Shown: positions 10,123 through 22,115 of the stretch, in pieces
Numbering within the stretch: the first letter of the stretch is position 1
How the letters are laid out: each line of letters starts with the position of its first letter
NCBI GenBank assembly: GCA_017654935.2
Contig: CM065684.1
Span: 50,455,955 to 50,519,954, forward strand
Length of the DNA: 64,000 bases
DNA from: Phymorhynchus buccinoides
Taxonomy: Eukaryota; Mollusca; Gastropoda; Neogastropoda; Raphitomidae
Reading direction: 5' to 3'
Made by a program: the position numbers and the translations under genes
The notes under the pieces: generated by a model
Told to the model about the DNA's origin: nothing
The model's input: only the letters and a program-made list of their open reading frames with translations
Database searches by the model: none

Positions 10123-10919
10123 CGATGGCTTGTAGTCAAAACGGACTACGGACAAACCTCTATTTTAAGACTTCCAAAATGTCCGGAAAAATTGGTCGTA
10201 AATTGGAGGGGTCGTATGACGGAGGTTTTCACTGGCAGCCGTAGAAAGAAAAAGCTCAGCACAGTTCATACTCTCTTCTTCATGCACACATACAATGACA
10301 TATTAAAACTGGATTTGGGTCTTTCCAACTCCATAGGATTGTGCAATCGATGTATTACAGTTTCACTTCGCCGACTTCTGTTAATCACCTCCACTCTCGT
10401 CCAAAGTCAGTAGTTTTCTTTTTCAAAGTCAGTGGTTTTCGTGCTTTTCCTACGCTTTTTGCCATCTTTTCTACAACAAGGGAAGCGACTCCGCTTTCAG
10501 GCCCTTGACCGTGGTTGTTTCCCTTTGCTCCAATTCTATGCAGACAACAACGGTCGTAAAAACCAACAAATTGGCGGTCGTAAGTCGCGTTTTAGAGGAA
10601 GTCGTTTAAGAGAGGTCGTTTACATAATAAAATGCATCCGTGCCAACAAATCCGGTCTCAAATGAGAGGTGGTCGCTTAACAGAGGGTCGTAAAATAGGG
10701 GTTTGTCTGTATCTCTAGATAGTCCATTGACTTATTATTGACATTATTGCAGAAACTAAGAGCGTATATCAAAAAAGTCTGCAAATAATATAAAATGGGG
10801 ATTGTGCTTTTTATATTATATATGCAATCTTTTTTTTAATACAAGTTATTTGTTTTCGCAATAGCTTCAATAATACATCAATGGGCTATCTAGATATAGT
10901 CCGTTTTGACTCTAAACCA
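10123..10919. mobile_element. Fold-back MITE family K, interrupted
   Basis: The left end cgatggcttgtagtcaaaac and right end gtccgttttgactctaaacc are inverse. Both repeat the element at 36768-37004. The left terminal repeat is cut at ggacta by a second MITE (10149-10709). Confidence 0.8.
10149..10709 (+). mobile_element. TA-flanked MITE family M, copy 1 (nested)
   Basis: It starts cggacaaacctctatttta and ends taaaataggggtttgtctg, with TA on both sides (10147-10148, 10710-10711). The subterminal regions repeat ggtcgta motifs. It is ~560 bp and nearly identical to 41415-41976. The TA target and CAGAC-like tip suggest a Tc1/mariner/pogo-type non-autonomous element. Confidence 0.9.
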
Positions 10920-10924
10920 ATTTT

Positions 10925-12000
10925 TATTTTTAATTTACTTGATAATGATGACTTCTTTTGTTGGCCTTGAGGCTCCAACTCTCGTGGCATCAACGCTTCA
11001 GCAATAGCGGTGTATGCAGATTAATGATTGCCATTAAATACATTGATGAAAGGTTTGGGTGTGAACGAAAATTGGTCAGTTACACGCGGAATGTTTCACT
11101 GTAAGAATTTTGCTCTTTTTTTTTTATAATGATTTTGTACTCACCAGAACCTTAATTATTGAAGATGTTGACACTTGTGCATGAATAGTAATGTGTACAT
11201 TTGAGTAAATGAGATTTGTTGGGTTTTTTTTGTTGGTGTGTGTGTGTATTTTTCTTTAAACGGGGAAATAAAAGATAAAATCCCAGTTTATTCTTGTGAG
11301 GAGTATTTATAAACTTTTCAGATGTTTTCACATTTGTTTTGCAAATGCTAGAAATTATTTATTATTTTATTTTCTACTTTAACTGAGTTGCCCCTTTATG
11401 ATATAAGAACTTTGGTCAAGACAGTAAACAGAAAAATAAATTTGAGAAGTTTGTGCTTAGGCAACATTTGCACACCAATGTTTATGTGCTGAGCTGCTAC
11501 TACTAGAGAGTATATTCATGCAATGTTGTGCCGTTATTAGGTAGGTACATTTTGTCAGTCATTGCTCCGACTGAAGAGTGATAGCTTGCAGTACCTCTTC
11601 AGTCTGACAGCTTTTATTGTCTTTGAAACGGGTGGTATTTTCGAGCTAGTTGAACGGTTTACTATTGAAAATGACCATAACTAGGAATGGAGAAGCGAAA
11701 GGAGGGGAGGGTGGGGGAGGGGAATGATTTGTTAATGTGTCTGATCTCAAGCATTTGACAATTAGTCAACCCACTAGTAAGAAATGTGCTTGTTAAAGTG
11801 ACTGTTGTTTTAAAAGTGTTCAGAAGGGAGAGTACTTACCGTACCCAGCCCATTATTATCGTTCAAAGCCAGCAGCATTGCTTCCCCCGGTGCCTGGCTG
11901 ATGTGGTGCTTGCCTTAAACCTCTTATATGCAGATTCTTTGAGGCTAAACTTCTAGTTTTGATAGTGATTTTAGCATTTTTTGTTTTCTCTTACTGTATG
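10925..12000. other. AT-rich region, no gene seen
   Basis: No exon-like frame, RNA gene or recognised repeat was seen. It is T-rich on the + strand and could be part of a very long START-gene 3' UTR or intergenic. Confidence 0.5.
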
Positions 12001-12815
12001 GAAGGGGGCTATCATCCTAATAATAGTGTTGGAACTTCCTTGGTCTTCAGAAGGAAACCCAGCTAAGCTACCAAATCTCCGTAATGAGCGGCGTGGAAGC
12101 AACGCCCCTGTATATGGAAGGGGGCTATCATCCTAATAATAGTGTTGGAACTTCCTTGGTCTTCAGAAGGAAACCCAGCTAAGCTACCAAATCTCCGTAA
12201 TGAGCGGCGTGGAAGCAACGCCCCCTGTATATGGAAGGGGGCTATCATCCTAATAATAGTGTTGGAACTTCCTTGGTCTTTAGAAGGAAACCCAGCTAAG
12301 TTACCAAATCTCCTTAATGAGCGGCGTGGAAGCAACGCCCCTGTATATGGAAGGGGGCTATCATCCTAATAATAGTGTTGGAACTTCCTTGGTCTTTAGA
12401 AGGAAACCCAGCTAAGTTACCAAATCTCCTTAATGAGCGGCGTGGAAGCAACGCCCCTGTATATGGAAGGGGGCTATCATCCTAATAATAGTGTTGGAAC
12501 TTCCTTGGTCTTCAGAAGGAAACCCAGCTAAGTTACCAAATCTCCGTAATGAGCGGCGTGGAAGCAACGCCCCTGTATATGGAAGGGGGCTATCATCCTA
12601 ATAACAGTGTTGGAACTTCCTTGGTCTTCAGAAGGAAACCCAGCTAAGTTACCAAATCTCCGTAATGAGCGGCGTGGAAGCAACGCCCCTGTATATGGAA
12701 GGGGGCTATCATCCTAATAACAGTGTTGGAACTTCCTTGGTCTTCAGAAGGAAACCCAGCTAAGTTACCAAATCTCCGTAATGAGCGGCGTGGAAGCAAC
12801 GCCACTGTATGGCCC
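12001..12815 (+). repeat. 116-bp minisatellite, 7 copies, grown from a SINE
   Basis: The unit contains ggaagggggctatcatccta, cttccttggtcttcagaagg and atgagcggcgtggaagcaac. The last module, followed at 12808-12835 by cccagaagatgggacagcaa, is the 3' end of the dispersed SINE C seen at 27130-27470 and 40505-40790 on the other strand. So the array seems to have expanded within a SINE copy. Confidence 0.9.
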
Positions 12816-12849
12816 AGAAGATGGGACAGCAACAACAAAAAATGTTTCC

Positions 12850-15170
12850 AAACCCTCCACAAATGATCGATGATGAGGTCATCACGTGGTGGAAAACTAC
12901 TAAACAGGTGCTACCATCGATTTACTCCCGCTTTGGAACTACTGCTTACTCACATTATTAATACAAGAGGGTTAATTCCTTAGGGTTTCGTTGTTGGTAC
13001 AGTGTAGTTTTTTTTAGATGATTTTACTTCCTTAGGATTCTGTTGTCGGTAGAATTGAGATGATGCAGTGTTGTTCTTTATTATGTGCTTTTGCTCTGTG
13101 CCTTGGGAAAATGTGCCAGACCCATGCCATGGCGTGGACATTCATGGATGCAATTTGTACGGAGATTTGTATGTCAAGCTGAAAGGTGTTAAGAAAGACT
13201 GAAAAATGTGTCTGTCTGTGCCCTGATCAGTAGATGCACAAAAGTAAAATGTATTTTTTGTGTGTGTTATTATTTGTTGTCAAGAAAATTTTCATAATCA
13301 TTTTTCCTTATGATTGATTTGTTTTGAACTTTTTTTTGGAGTAGAATAAGGAGTTGTGTATGTGTGTGTGTTTTTATTATTTAAACAAAATTAATATCTT
13401 TTTGGAGATCGATATTTACCCACCATATAAAACCAACAACAAAAACAATGACACATGAATGCTTAGGTACATACCAGCAAGGGCAAAGTTGCCTTGTTGA
13501 AGAAGCATTTCCATGAATTGTAGACAACCGAGGCAGCAAACTTTTAACTGTTCTGTTGATGATTTGTCGCAATGCACTAAATTAAAGAAACTTTGAGTCC
13601 ATAAACATTTGATAGTGTTTTGTTAGAAACTTGGTACAGTTTCATATGGGCAATAATAAATATAGTCGAAAAGCAAAAACATCTTTATGTTATGTATTAC
13701 GCTTATGGGTTTTGCTGCTTTTTTCTTGTCTTTCTCTTTCTCTCTCTTTTTTAAACATTATTTCAGCACTAATAAATCAGAATTCACCACAGCAATTATT
13801 TTTTGTTAGCAAGTCCAATATCTGTTGTAAAACAGTCTGTGTACCTCCTTGATAACTGATAACCTGGTGTTAATAACCCAGCTACGGTTCTTAAACTGGT
13901 GTATTTATGCATTTTGTTCTGTATTTACTATTTCTTTTTCAAGTTTACGTTTTGGTCAGGTTGTTTTAGCAGGAAGATTGATCGTGTTTTTGTATTTCTG
14001 TAGTTTGAAAAAATAATAACAGAATTGCTTTAAATGTGGTCTTTATTGGGAAAAAGATAGAAAGAAAGAAATCCACGAAGTTTTCTACTTCCGTAATCAC
14101 AGATGTACCTTTTTCATAGTGAAGTTTTTCTCAGAAGGTAGTTATTTTTGTTCTTTATATTTTTTTTCCTTTGAATTGCTCTGCAAGACATTTTGATACA
14201 TGTAGAGGTGTGTTATTTTCTTATAGAATTATTAAAAAAAACCAGCATAAAAATATTGTGCATTTTTTTTTCCTGTGACAATTATAGTTTTACTGGAAGA
14301 GTTTTTCAGTTTTTTAAGATGATTACTACTTATCTATAACTAAGTACCAGTGTAATGTTTTTAGGGTTTTTTTGCATTTTTTTTTTTGCTCTGCTTTCTG
14401 ATTTTTTTCTTTTTGGGTTTGTTTGCTTGTTTTCTGTTCAACCAATTTATTTAAATGGCAGTGATAGCTGTTGCATTTAGTTTACAGATTGCTTGGGTTG
14501 TTTTTTACGTTGATTGTATTTCTTTTTATTTTCATGCTATTGACGTAGTTTGAATGCACCTTTTTGCTAAAATTGTGATCGATGTATGCATATTGTTTGA
14601 CTTAAAACATGCCAGAACTTTATGCAAGGGTGTCATACTGAGGTGTACGCATTCATGTTTTGATGATCTTTGTCTCACAACTTTTCTTATTTTCCTTTTT
14701 TGTGATTTTTTTTGGGGGGTGGGGGTGGGGGGTGGGGAGCAAAAGATAATTAATTATTAAAGAGTGTTGAAGACAATACTGTATTGATCCATAGCTCGTG
14801 TAACATTTTACTTAGATTTTAACTGACAGTTTGTTAAATGCGAGCCTGGAGTCAGCCAAAAGTAAAAGTAAGAAGCTAATTTTATACTACCCCCCCCCCC
14901 CCCCCCCCATCCGGATCACCCCCCACCCCCCTCCTTTTTTCATCAACAGTAAAACCCCAATGCCCCGGCCACATGGCCGAAGAGGGCGTAAAGCATTAAT
15001 AAATAAAAAAATACTGTATTGATAATTTTGAAATATTAGTAAGGTTTTTGCCTTCAAAGTTAGTATTTGGTTTGACCCTTGTTTGTTTAAAAAAAATGTT
15101 GGCTGTAAGGTAGGTTTTGTAATTACACTGAGAACAACATGAACATGATAACAGTGCGAAGAAAACACCT
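12850..15170. other. AT-rich region, no gene seen
   Basis: T-rich on the + strand throughout, with a C20 tract at 14889-14908 and a T/G-rich patch at 14700. Short open frames lack any recognisable protein. It may be 3' UTR or intergenic. Confidence 0.5.
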
Positions 15171-15177
15171 TAATTAA

Positions 15178-15587
15178 CTCATTCAAGTCCTTCCAGCCAT
15201 ACGTGCGGAATTAATAGATAGCTGTCAAGAGATGTAACTTCTAAACTCCCTTAAACCACAATTTTGCCTCTGACTTTGCTTTTGTAGTGGTTTGTTGTGG
15301 GGAAACCAATTGGTGTGGAGAGTTTTTCTATATAAAGTCTATAGAGAGAACAATAACAATTAGGAGGGAAAAAACCACAAGTGTATACATTTGTCCCATG
15401 GCCCAATATAGTCTATATATAAAAAATATATATTAAAAAAAAAAGTCTGATCTACCGCTTCCCTGTGTCTAAACCTGAAGTAAAAACCTGTAATCTTCTT
15501 TCATTTCTCCTTTTTTGTTTATGTGTATTGCTGCGAGTGATTTGTGAGGTTTTTTGAATAATTCAAAATCGCTGCGATGCGAATGAG
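15178..15587 (-). mobile_element. TTAA MITE family N, copy 1
   Basis: It begins after TTAA with ctcattcaagtccttccagc and ends gcgatgcgaatgag. The inverse orientation matches 47977-48348 and 61640-62052. A TTAA target and short inverted tips suggest a piggyBac-type non-autonomous element. Confidence 0.8.
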
Positions 15588-15588
15588 T

Positions 15589-15650
15589 CAAGTCAAGTCA
15601 AGTCAAGTCAAAATTTTATTTCCAGATGGGAACATTGTATAAGCAAAAAC
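15589..15650 (-). mobile_element. Retroelement 3' tail (TTGAC repeat)
   Basis: gtcaagtcaagtcaagtcaa followed by aattttatttccagatggga is the inverse of 38998-39032 (ggaaataaaattttgacttg-acttgac). Both look like the 3' end of one retroelement family with a (TTGAC)n tail. Confidence 0.6.
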
Positions 15651-15779
15651 GTGCTTAAGTCATAATAATTAAGTCACTCTGCAAGAAGATATTAATGACC
15701 TCAACTTCTTTACTCCTCTCCCGAAGAGTGCAGTCACACCTGGTGGGAAAAAGGTTAAACCATAGACCTAATGAGGCTT

Positions 15780-16085
15780 TCTACTGAAAATTCTCTGCCC
15801 CTGTCTCGTGCACTGAGACGTGTGCGCCACCTACATAAGACTATCGCCCTTGCCTCTCACGAAGTAGTAGTATATAAACACAGAAAATTATCTGCCCCTG
15901 TCTCGTGCATTGAGACGTGTGCGCCACCTACATAAGACTATCGCCCTTGCCTCTCACGAAGTAGTAGTATATAAACACAGAAAATTATCTGCCCCTGTCT
16001 CGTGCACTGAGACGTGTGCACCATAGAACATTCTCTGCCCCTGACTCGTCACTCGGTGGCTTGGTCAACTCAGTCCTAAAATTAT
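15780..16085 (-). repeat. 97-bp tandem repeat of dispersed family J
   Basis: About 2.5 copies of a unit with ctgcccctgtctcgtgcact, gtgcgccacctacataagac and ctctcacgaagtagtagtat. A single diverged version lies at 35705-35915. Confidence 0.8.
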
Positions 16086-16149
16086 CGCCCTTTCTTGTCG
16101 CCAAGAAGTAGTGTAAGAGGTTCATTGAAAGGTTGTGGAGTTAGAGGAC

Positions 16150-16535
16150 TAATTTGTTTTAGGTATTAGGTACTTTATAGTCACAGAGGCGTCTCTGTGA
16201 AATTTGGGTTGCTCCAACCTGGAGAGCGCGCCACAGCCATTTAAAAAAAATAATTTTGCATGCATTTTTTGTGTGACTGATGAGGAAGGAAAGGGAGTGG
16301 GGTACATTTTGACCAAAATTAATGACAACTTTTTCGTTGCCACTGGGTTTAGCGTGTGCTAAGTGCATGAGCACACGGGACCTCGGTTTATCGTCTCACC
16401 CGAAAGACTCCACGTTCAGACCGTGTAAGGCCTAGTGTAAAGTAAGAGAAAAAATCCCCTGTACCCAGGTTCGAACTCGGGTTTACTTGACATGAGGCGA
16501 ACGCGATACCTCTGTGCCACACTACACCCTTTTTC
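16150..16535 (-). mobile_element. tRNA-headed SINE family B, full length
   Basis: Read on the - strand, the head has an A-box-like tggcacagaggt and a B-box-like gagttcgaacctgggt at tRNA spacing. The body includes gtgtgctcatgcacttagca, and the 3' end ctctccaggttggagcaacc then gcctctgtgactataaagta. The body without the head recurs at 43900-44135, so this is a Pol III SINE rather than a functional tRNA. Confidence 0.88.
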
Positions 16536-16964
16536 TGCAGTATAAAATTAAATTGTGCGTTTTGTGTGCCAGTCTGTCGTGTCCAACCATAAATCACACA
16601 TAGCGGAGGAAGCAGCTGCATTCTGTGGAGATGGAATGGTAGGGGGATTTTTTGACATAAGAGAAGCCTTGCCCAGGGAACATTCCCACTCCGACAAAAA
16701 TTTGAGGGCAGCTGGCATTGGTGGAAGTTTCCAAAGCCCAACTAATTCCCTTGGCTGCAGTCTCAAGAACCAATGCCAATGTCTCCTGGTCTCAAAGTCA
16801 TGCTATGTACAACAGACTAAGCTCTACCATTATTGTCTAGTGTTTCTGTTGAAAGTCATTTAGTGTACATCTTATTTCGGTATTGGGCCATATCTTCAGG
16901 CTCAGGTCAACCTTTGATAAAAAGCTATTTTGAGTGAAAGTCCTATGAAATTGTCAGGGGGCCG

Positions 16965-17290
16965 TTTCACAAGGGCTAACATTACGTTGTGCTTGCTCAA
17001 ATCGGCAAAAACGGTCTAAGAAACACCGTTCGTTTGCCGATAGTTCGCGTGGCGTTTTGTTCTTGCCAAACACTGAGCAAGTGGCGAACTATCTGGAACT
17101 AGTAGTGGGTGAATACGTTTCTTGTGGTTGATTGGTCCATTAAAGTTTGTTTAAAATAAAAAATGTTTTGACCAATCAAACAAGAGCTTGTAATATTCCT
17201 CCGCAAACGTTTTCTAAAGTGTTTCTTAGGCCCCGTTTGGCGTAAGCGTTATTCGTGCGGCGACTTTTATCTATTGAAACTCGACCCTGA
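16965..17290. mobile_element. Probable MITE
   Basis: ggggccgtttcacaagggct at the left and cttaggccccgtttggcg at the right suggest related termini. No second copy in the window confirms it. Confidence 0.35.
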
Positions 17291-18495
17291 TGTCATTCGT
17301 CTTTCTCCACATTTATGAGGATTTCAAGAGTAATTACCCAGTTTTCTCAGACATTCAAAAGTACCGTGAAATGTGAGTATGTTTTAGTAGATGTGCGTTA
17401 ACCGTTTTATTTCCATTCAAGCAATAATGTTGTACATTATAATGCAGCCACAACAAAATAAGAGAGAGAATTTCAGTTCTGCTGCTGAGCTTACAATGTT
17501 TTTTTACAATTAATGATAGAAAAAAACCTGATATGATTATGCTTTCATGTGTTTCTGTCCAATATAACCTTTCTTTACTTTGCTTGGATTGGAAAAAGCA
17601 ATAGCTGGCCTATGACTATGACTGCACAATTAATGATAAGAAATTCTTGTCGTAATCTTTGTAGGAAAGTAATGGCAGCATCACTTTTAAACAGAATTAA
17701 TAAACAGGAGAATTGTCATGTTCACTTAATTTGTGTATGATACTTAAGTTAAATAACATTCTAATTACTGTTTTTCAAAATTGTGCCCTATAAGGTTTCT
17801 GATTTTTTGTTTGTTTCTGTATTTTTCAAGTTTTGTGTGTGAGCTCGATTCATTTTAGCAGCCAAAAGTGACGTAGTATTTATTGTGCCTTGCTTCTCAG
17901 TATTGTAATACTATATAAAATGAAATTAAGCCTACAGCACAGTAGTGCTCACAGCATTATTACACACGCGTAATTATAAGGTTATAATCATTGCAACCTT
18001 TCACCAGGTCTTCCTCAGTGTCTGCTTTTAAATCTTCTCTTGCCAGGACGTCATAAGAGTTCTCCACTTTTCGTATTGTATTGTGTGTGGGTGTTTTTTT
18101 CTTCTTAAATTTATTGCATGATGTGGTTCTATTGTATGTTCATAATGTGTATGATGTGGTTCTATTGTATGTTCATAATGTGTACCATGTTCAAGAAAGA
18201 AAATAATGTTTTGTATCAAATTGTAGGATATGATTTGAACATTTGGTTATCTGTTGTTTGCATATCTTCAAAGAATGATGGCTACCTATCATCAATGTCT
18301 AAAGGGGTTTTATTTTATGATATAGTCATAGATTTTAACTGTCACTTAAGTTTTGAACCGATTGAATTTGTAGGCAATATGCTCAGCCTCACTCGTTTTT
18401 AGTCTGGTTAAATCAGACCGCATCGCAGCATTGTGCAAACTCGACATTTCGGTTTTTAATTCATTTGTATTCATCATAATGTCAAAAGCAAAAAA
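17290..18495. other. AT-rich region, no gene seen
   Basis: One short direct repeat (atgatgtggttctattgtatg, 18118 and 18147) was seen. No coding or RNA gene was recognised. Confidence 0.5.
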
Positions 18496-18859
18496 ATACC
18501 GGATGTTCAAAAAGTTATCAGCCTAGCTATCAAGGGGTTAAGCTACACCAACAAAATTTGCCACACTTGTATATGCAACTGCTTTTTGAATGATAACATA
18601 CAAGTTTTGGAAGATGGCATCATCAGAATTGTGACGTCATTGCACTTCATAGTGTCTTACCCTCCGCAACTGAGGGAAATGAAAACATTTCGTTATCATA
18701 TTTTCATAATTTTCGTTCGCAAGAAAGGCCCTTAGATACAGATACATACATGAGGATTTGGTGGATACTTGTTGTGAGTATGCTCTTGCATACTCCACAG
18801 TCAAAAAGTGGTGAGCTGAGTTGCAGCAGGCAATGGATAGCTTAAAGTTCACCGCCAGT

Positions 18860-19086
18860 ATTGGCCACTGCAACTAGGGTTATTACGCCCTTGACAGTGA
18901 GAGTGAATCCCTTGTTGGTCAGTACTGAGTAGGGCATTCACTCTTGCGAAAGGCAGCCGTTTAGTGGCCTCAAATAGGGTTATTTGACATACTTTATTGG
19001 CAAGAGTTATTCCCTTGTTTGGTCAGTACTCAAGCAGCTACCAAGTGCATTCACTCTAGCAAAGCATGGTTGTTGCAGTGGCCAAT
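18860..19086. mobile_element. Small TIR element nested in the mariner
   Basis: attggccactgcaac at 18860-18874 is the exact inverse of gttgcagtggccaat at 19072-19086. The insert interrupts the transposase after the HTH region. Confidence 0.65.
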
Positions 19087-19408
19087 AGAGACAAAACTCA
19101 CCTCTACTAACGAAAGAATTGCCATGGTTTAAGACATGGTCGTGGCAGGCAAGAGAATATTAGTCTGTCATGTAGCCAGCACTCTTAGCATCGTTTGTGG
19201 AAGTCTTCACACTGTTTTAACAAAAGAACTAGAAATGAGAAAATGTCTTTGAGGTGGGTACCAAATCTTTTTAAGAAAAAGTCTGACACACCAGCCCATA
19301 ACAACCAGCGTCAATGTGCAACTGATCAAGCCGGCTTTCTTGGCTGATTTGTTTCTGTGGATGAGACATGGGTTCATCACTTTGCACCCAAGTTGAAGCA
19401 ACAGTCCT

Positions 19409-19726
19409 CCCTGTGGGGATACCGGAGAGGGGGGCTTTCATAAAAAATAGTTCCCCCACCTTCTGGAGTTCTGTGCTTGTAACTTCCTCTAATCTGCCAC
19501 TTTCCCTTTTGCTTTCTATCATCTACTATCTCAGACTTATTGGCCCATTCTCCTGCCTTTTAAAAAAAAATCTTCCAAAAATTGGTTCTCCTTTGAGCTC
19601 TTCTGAAATCAGAATATGTCAGCTGTACGCAGTGGAGAGACCAGTGAAAACTTAAAATTGGACACATATAACCTTACCCATTATGGCCATATATATGGCC
19701 TGGGAACGCAGAAGAAGAAGAAGAAG
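19409..19726 (+). mobile_element. SINE family A, inside transposase
   Basis: It runs from ctgtggggataccgg to gggaacgcagaagaagaag. It splits the transposase directly after VDETWVHHFAPKLKQQ. The target-site duplication is not clear. Confidence 0.88.
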
Positions 19727-20387
19727 CAGTCAAACTAATTGAAACAATTTTTAGTACATGTACCCACCCAAAGAAGACGAGGGTGACCATGTCTGCTGGC
19801 ACAGTGATGGCTAGAATCTTTTGATTTGTTGATGGTATTGATTGTGGATTATCTCAAAAAGGGTCACAAATTAGTTATTACTGGGAACTACCATGCAAAT
19901 CTACTACACAAGCATCAAGACATTATCATTTTCAAGCGCAGAGAGAGGCGACTAGACATGCTGTTCCACCAAGACCATGCTCCCTCACATAATTCTGCTG
20001 TGGTTTTATGGTTATAGCTTGTCGGTGTGACTTTGAAATCGTTGGTAATCTTCTCTATTTTAAAGATTTGACCCCCTCTAATATCAAAATCTTAAGAAAT
20101 ATTTAGTTGATCAACGTTTTCCGGCTGGCAATGGCGTTACGGGTGATGTGGAGGGTTGTCTAGGGCAAAAACACTATGAAATGCTATGATGTCACAACTA
20201 TGACATCATTGTCCAAAATGTGTATGTCGTCATCCACAATGCAGTTGCACATCTGTGCCAAGTTTTGTCTGCATAGCTTAACCCCTTCATAGTTGTTAGG
20301 CTCAAAACTTGTTCAACTCCCGGTACAATATGCACAAAATAAACTTCCCAGAGCAAAGGCTGTGGCACTTCCTTAATTACTATTTTT

Positions 20388-20581
20388 ACGAAACTGAACA
20401 AAGGGGAAAAACTCTTTCCAATTAACTCCCCTCCACCAAAGTTGATTACGATACCAACCATCTAGCAATGCGTGGATCAGAGCCAAAGTGATCCACGCAT
20501 TGCTAGATGGTTGGTATCGCAATCAACTTTGGTGGAGGGGAGTTAATTAGAAAGAGAGTTTTCCCCTTTGTTCAATTTCGT
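20388..20581. repeat. Near-perfect ~92-bp inverted repeat with 9-nt loop
   Basis: The left arm 20388-20479 and right arm 20489-20581 are reverse complements with only a few mismatches; the loop is gagccaaag. The arms contain ggaggggagttaattag-type sequence and the centre gcgtggatca/tgatccacgc. It lies 64 bp from the mariner end and shares no sequence with it. Confidence 0.95.
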
Positions 20582-20584
20582 TAT

Positions 20585-21495
20585 CTCCTCTCTTGGCCTC
20601 ACTATTTCATTCTACAATTTTACATTTGGTTCATTTTGTTTGGTTTGGTTTTGGGGTTTTTTTTAATTTGCCAGTAGGCCATTGAGTATAAATCTGGGAA
20701 GTATGTCAAGATATTTTTGTGTGATTGTGAACTAGATGTCTGTGTTGATTTTAAATATTTCTTCCGTCTGTTTAAATATTGACCTTTTTTTTCTTTCTTT
20801 CTTTGTCTTTTTTTTTTTTCAAACCCGCATACTCACTAATTGACATCAGAGATTATTTATATTATACACTCCTGTGAGATTAAAGCGGAGATTATGATGT
20901 GGTGCCTTCATTCTCTGGATCAAAAGTTGGTTATCTCCCTTGCACCCTGGTGCTTCTCGGGTCCAACAAGTGTATATGCAATGAATAATTATTTGGAGAG
21001 ATGATTTTTGCCAAAACTATAATAAAAACTTTCATTGATGGCTATTATCATAATGTACCCATGTGCTTGAATGGGCAAACTCTGCATGTTCACTTGTAAG
21101 AGAAGGTAATCTATTCATGGAAAGAGCAGCCTGTCCAGCCCATCTTGCTCTGTCCTGTCAATTGTGTGTGTGGTCCTAAATAGTGGATGCACACCCTGAC
21201 GAAATGAACATTCCCGGGACTATCGTACTATTTTCACTGGGAGCTGATTGGAGTTTTTTTCATCTGATGCATTTTCTTTCATGATTATCTCCATAGTAGA
21301 TGCTTGAAAATGATTATGTTCTATTTGACCTGTAAAATGTGTAGTTAAGAACTCAACATGAGTTTTGTATTATTCATATCTTTAAGTGCCCCCCCCCCCC
21401 CCCCCCCCCCCCTCCCCTCCCTTTTTTTCTCTTTTTCTTAATTGATAGTTTCCGTGTACACATGAAATATGTTGTTCAGTTTGAAACTTATTTTA
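20585..21495. other. AT-rich region, no gene seen
   Basis: It holds a C24 tract (21389-21412) and nothing else I recognise. Confidence 0.5.
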
Positions 21496-21499
21496 CTTT

Positions 21500-21763
21500 C
21501 ATGGGCGCTCCTGCTTTCAGGATAGGATTTTTAAAATTGCCTAGAGCCGGCGTTGCCGGATTATGAGAATTTGAGAAACAATTTTCTTACACACATTTGT
21601 ACAATGAAAAGGGCCTGTATAAGCATTTGCTATTTTTAAAGGAATGTAGCACTTGTACTAGTCTAGAGGGGTGGAAAATGAGCAGTAAGTGTGTGTGCGC
21701 TGCCCCTGCACTCCGCCGGGGCTGCCCCCTTGCAGGATTTTTGATATTTCCCATGAGCACCCA
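21500..21763 (+). mobile_element. TIR element family F, copy 1
   Basis: Ends atgggcgctcctgctttcag and tttcccatgagcaccca are roughly inverse. The interior (tacactagtctagaggggtg-type) recurs inverted at 52626-52943. Confidence 0.7.
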
Positions 21764-21981
21764 AGTACTTTGCACCATTGATACTTTTAGTAGTTGTTCT
21801 TTTCTGCATCAAACTGGTTGTTCAGATGAAAACCCATGATTGTTAGCTATGGTTCACTCAGTGTTTACTTCTTTTTTATTTATTAAATTGTATATCTGTG
21901 TACATGTATGTGTAGTTAAGTTATAAATGGAGCGCATGGTATGGAATTGGGATTATTGAAATAAATCTTAAATGCTCTTCT

Positions 21982-22115
21982 TTAAAGACCCACCATGTCA
22001 CGTGTCACAATCATGATTTCCACGTGTTTTCCCTCTTATGGCTGGTAAGAAATCTTAAGAAATCTTCCAAGCATAAGAGGGAATGTGACACGTGACGTGG
22101 GGGGTCTTTAAAACT
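21982..22115. repeat. Inverted repeat, ~27-bp arms
   Basis: tttaaagacccaccatgtca and tgacgtggggggtctttaaa are inverse, and inner arms cctcttatg/cataagagg pair too. It is followed by a C-tract of about 36 at 22131-22167. It could be a small MITE. Confidence 0.6.

Larger units (their letters stand above)
18740..20020 (+). pseudogene. Mariner transposase, broken
   Basis: Pieces in order on the + strand: an HTH-end fragment with EYALAYSTVKKW (18775-18812), VDETWVHHFAPKLKQQ (19354-19401) including the first catalytic Asp, then after the SINE PKKTRVTMSAGTVMARIF (19771-19822), GNYHANLL and LFHQDHAPSH (19960-19990) with the second Asp. Stops and frameshifts interrupt it. The third acidic motif was not found. 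Confidence 0.85.
18499..20323 (+). mobile_element. Mariner-like transposon with long TIRs and two nested insertions
   Basis: It is bounded by TA at 18497-18498 and 20324-20325. The left end (ccggatgttcaaaaagttat, caaggggttaagctacacca) is the inverse of the right end, imperfectly, for about 190 bp. Subtracting the nested MITE (18860-19086) and SINE A (19409-19726) leaves about 1.3 kb, the usual mariner size. The interior carries transposase remnants. Confidence 0.85.

Noticed and set aside
10192..10413. Frame in the family M element, repeated at 41480
   Set aside because: Non-autonomous MITE sequence; no transposase motif such as a DDE/D triad.
16440..16530. Possible tRNA gene on the - strand
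   Set aside because: A- and B-box-like motifs are present but the sequence continues into a repeated SINE body and a full cloverleaf was not evident.
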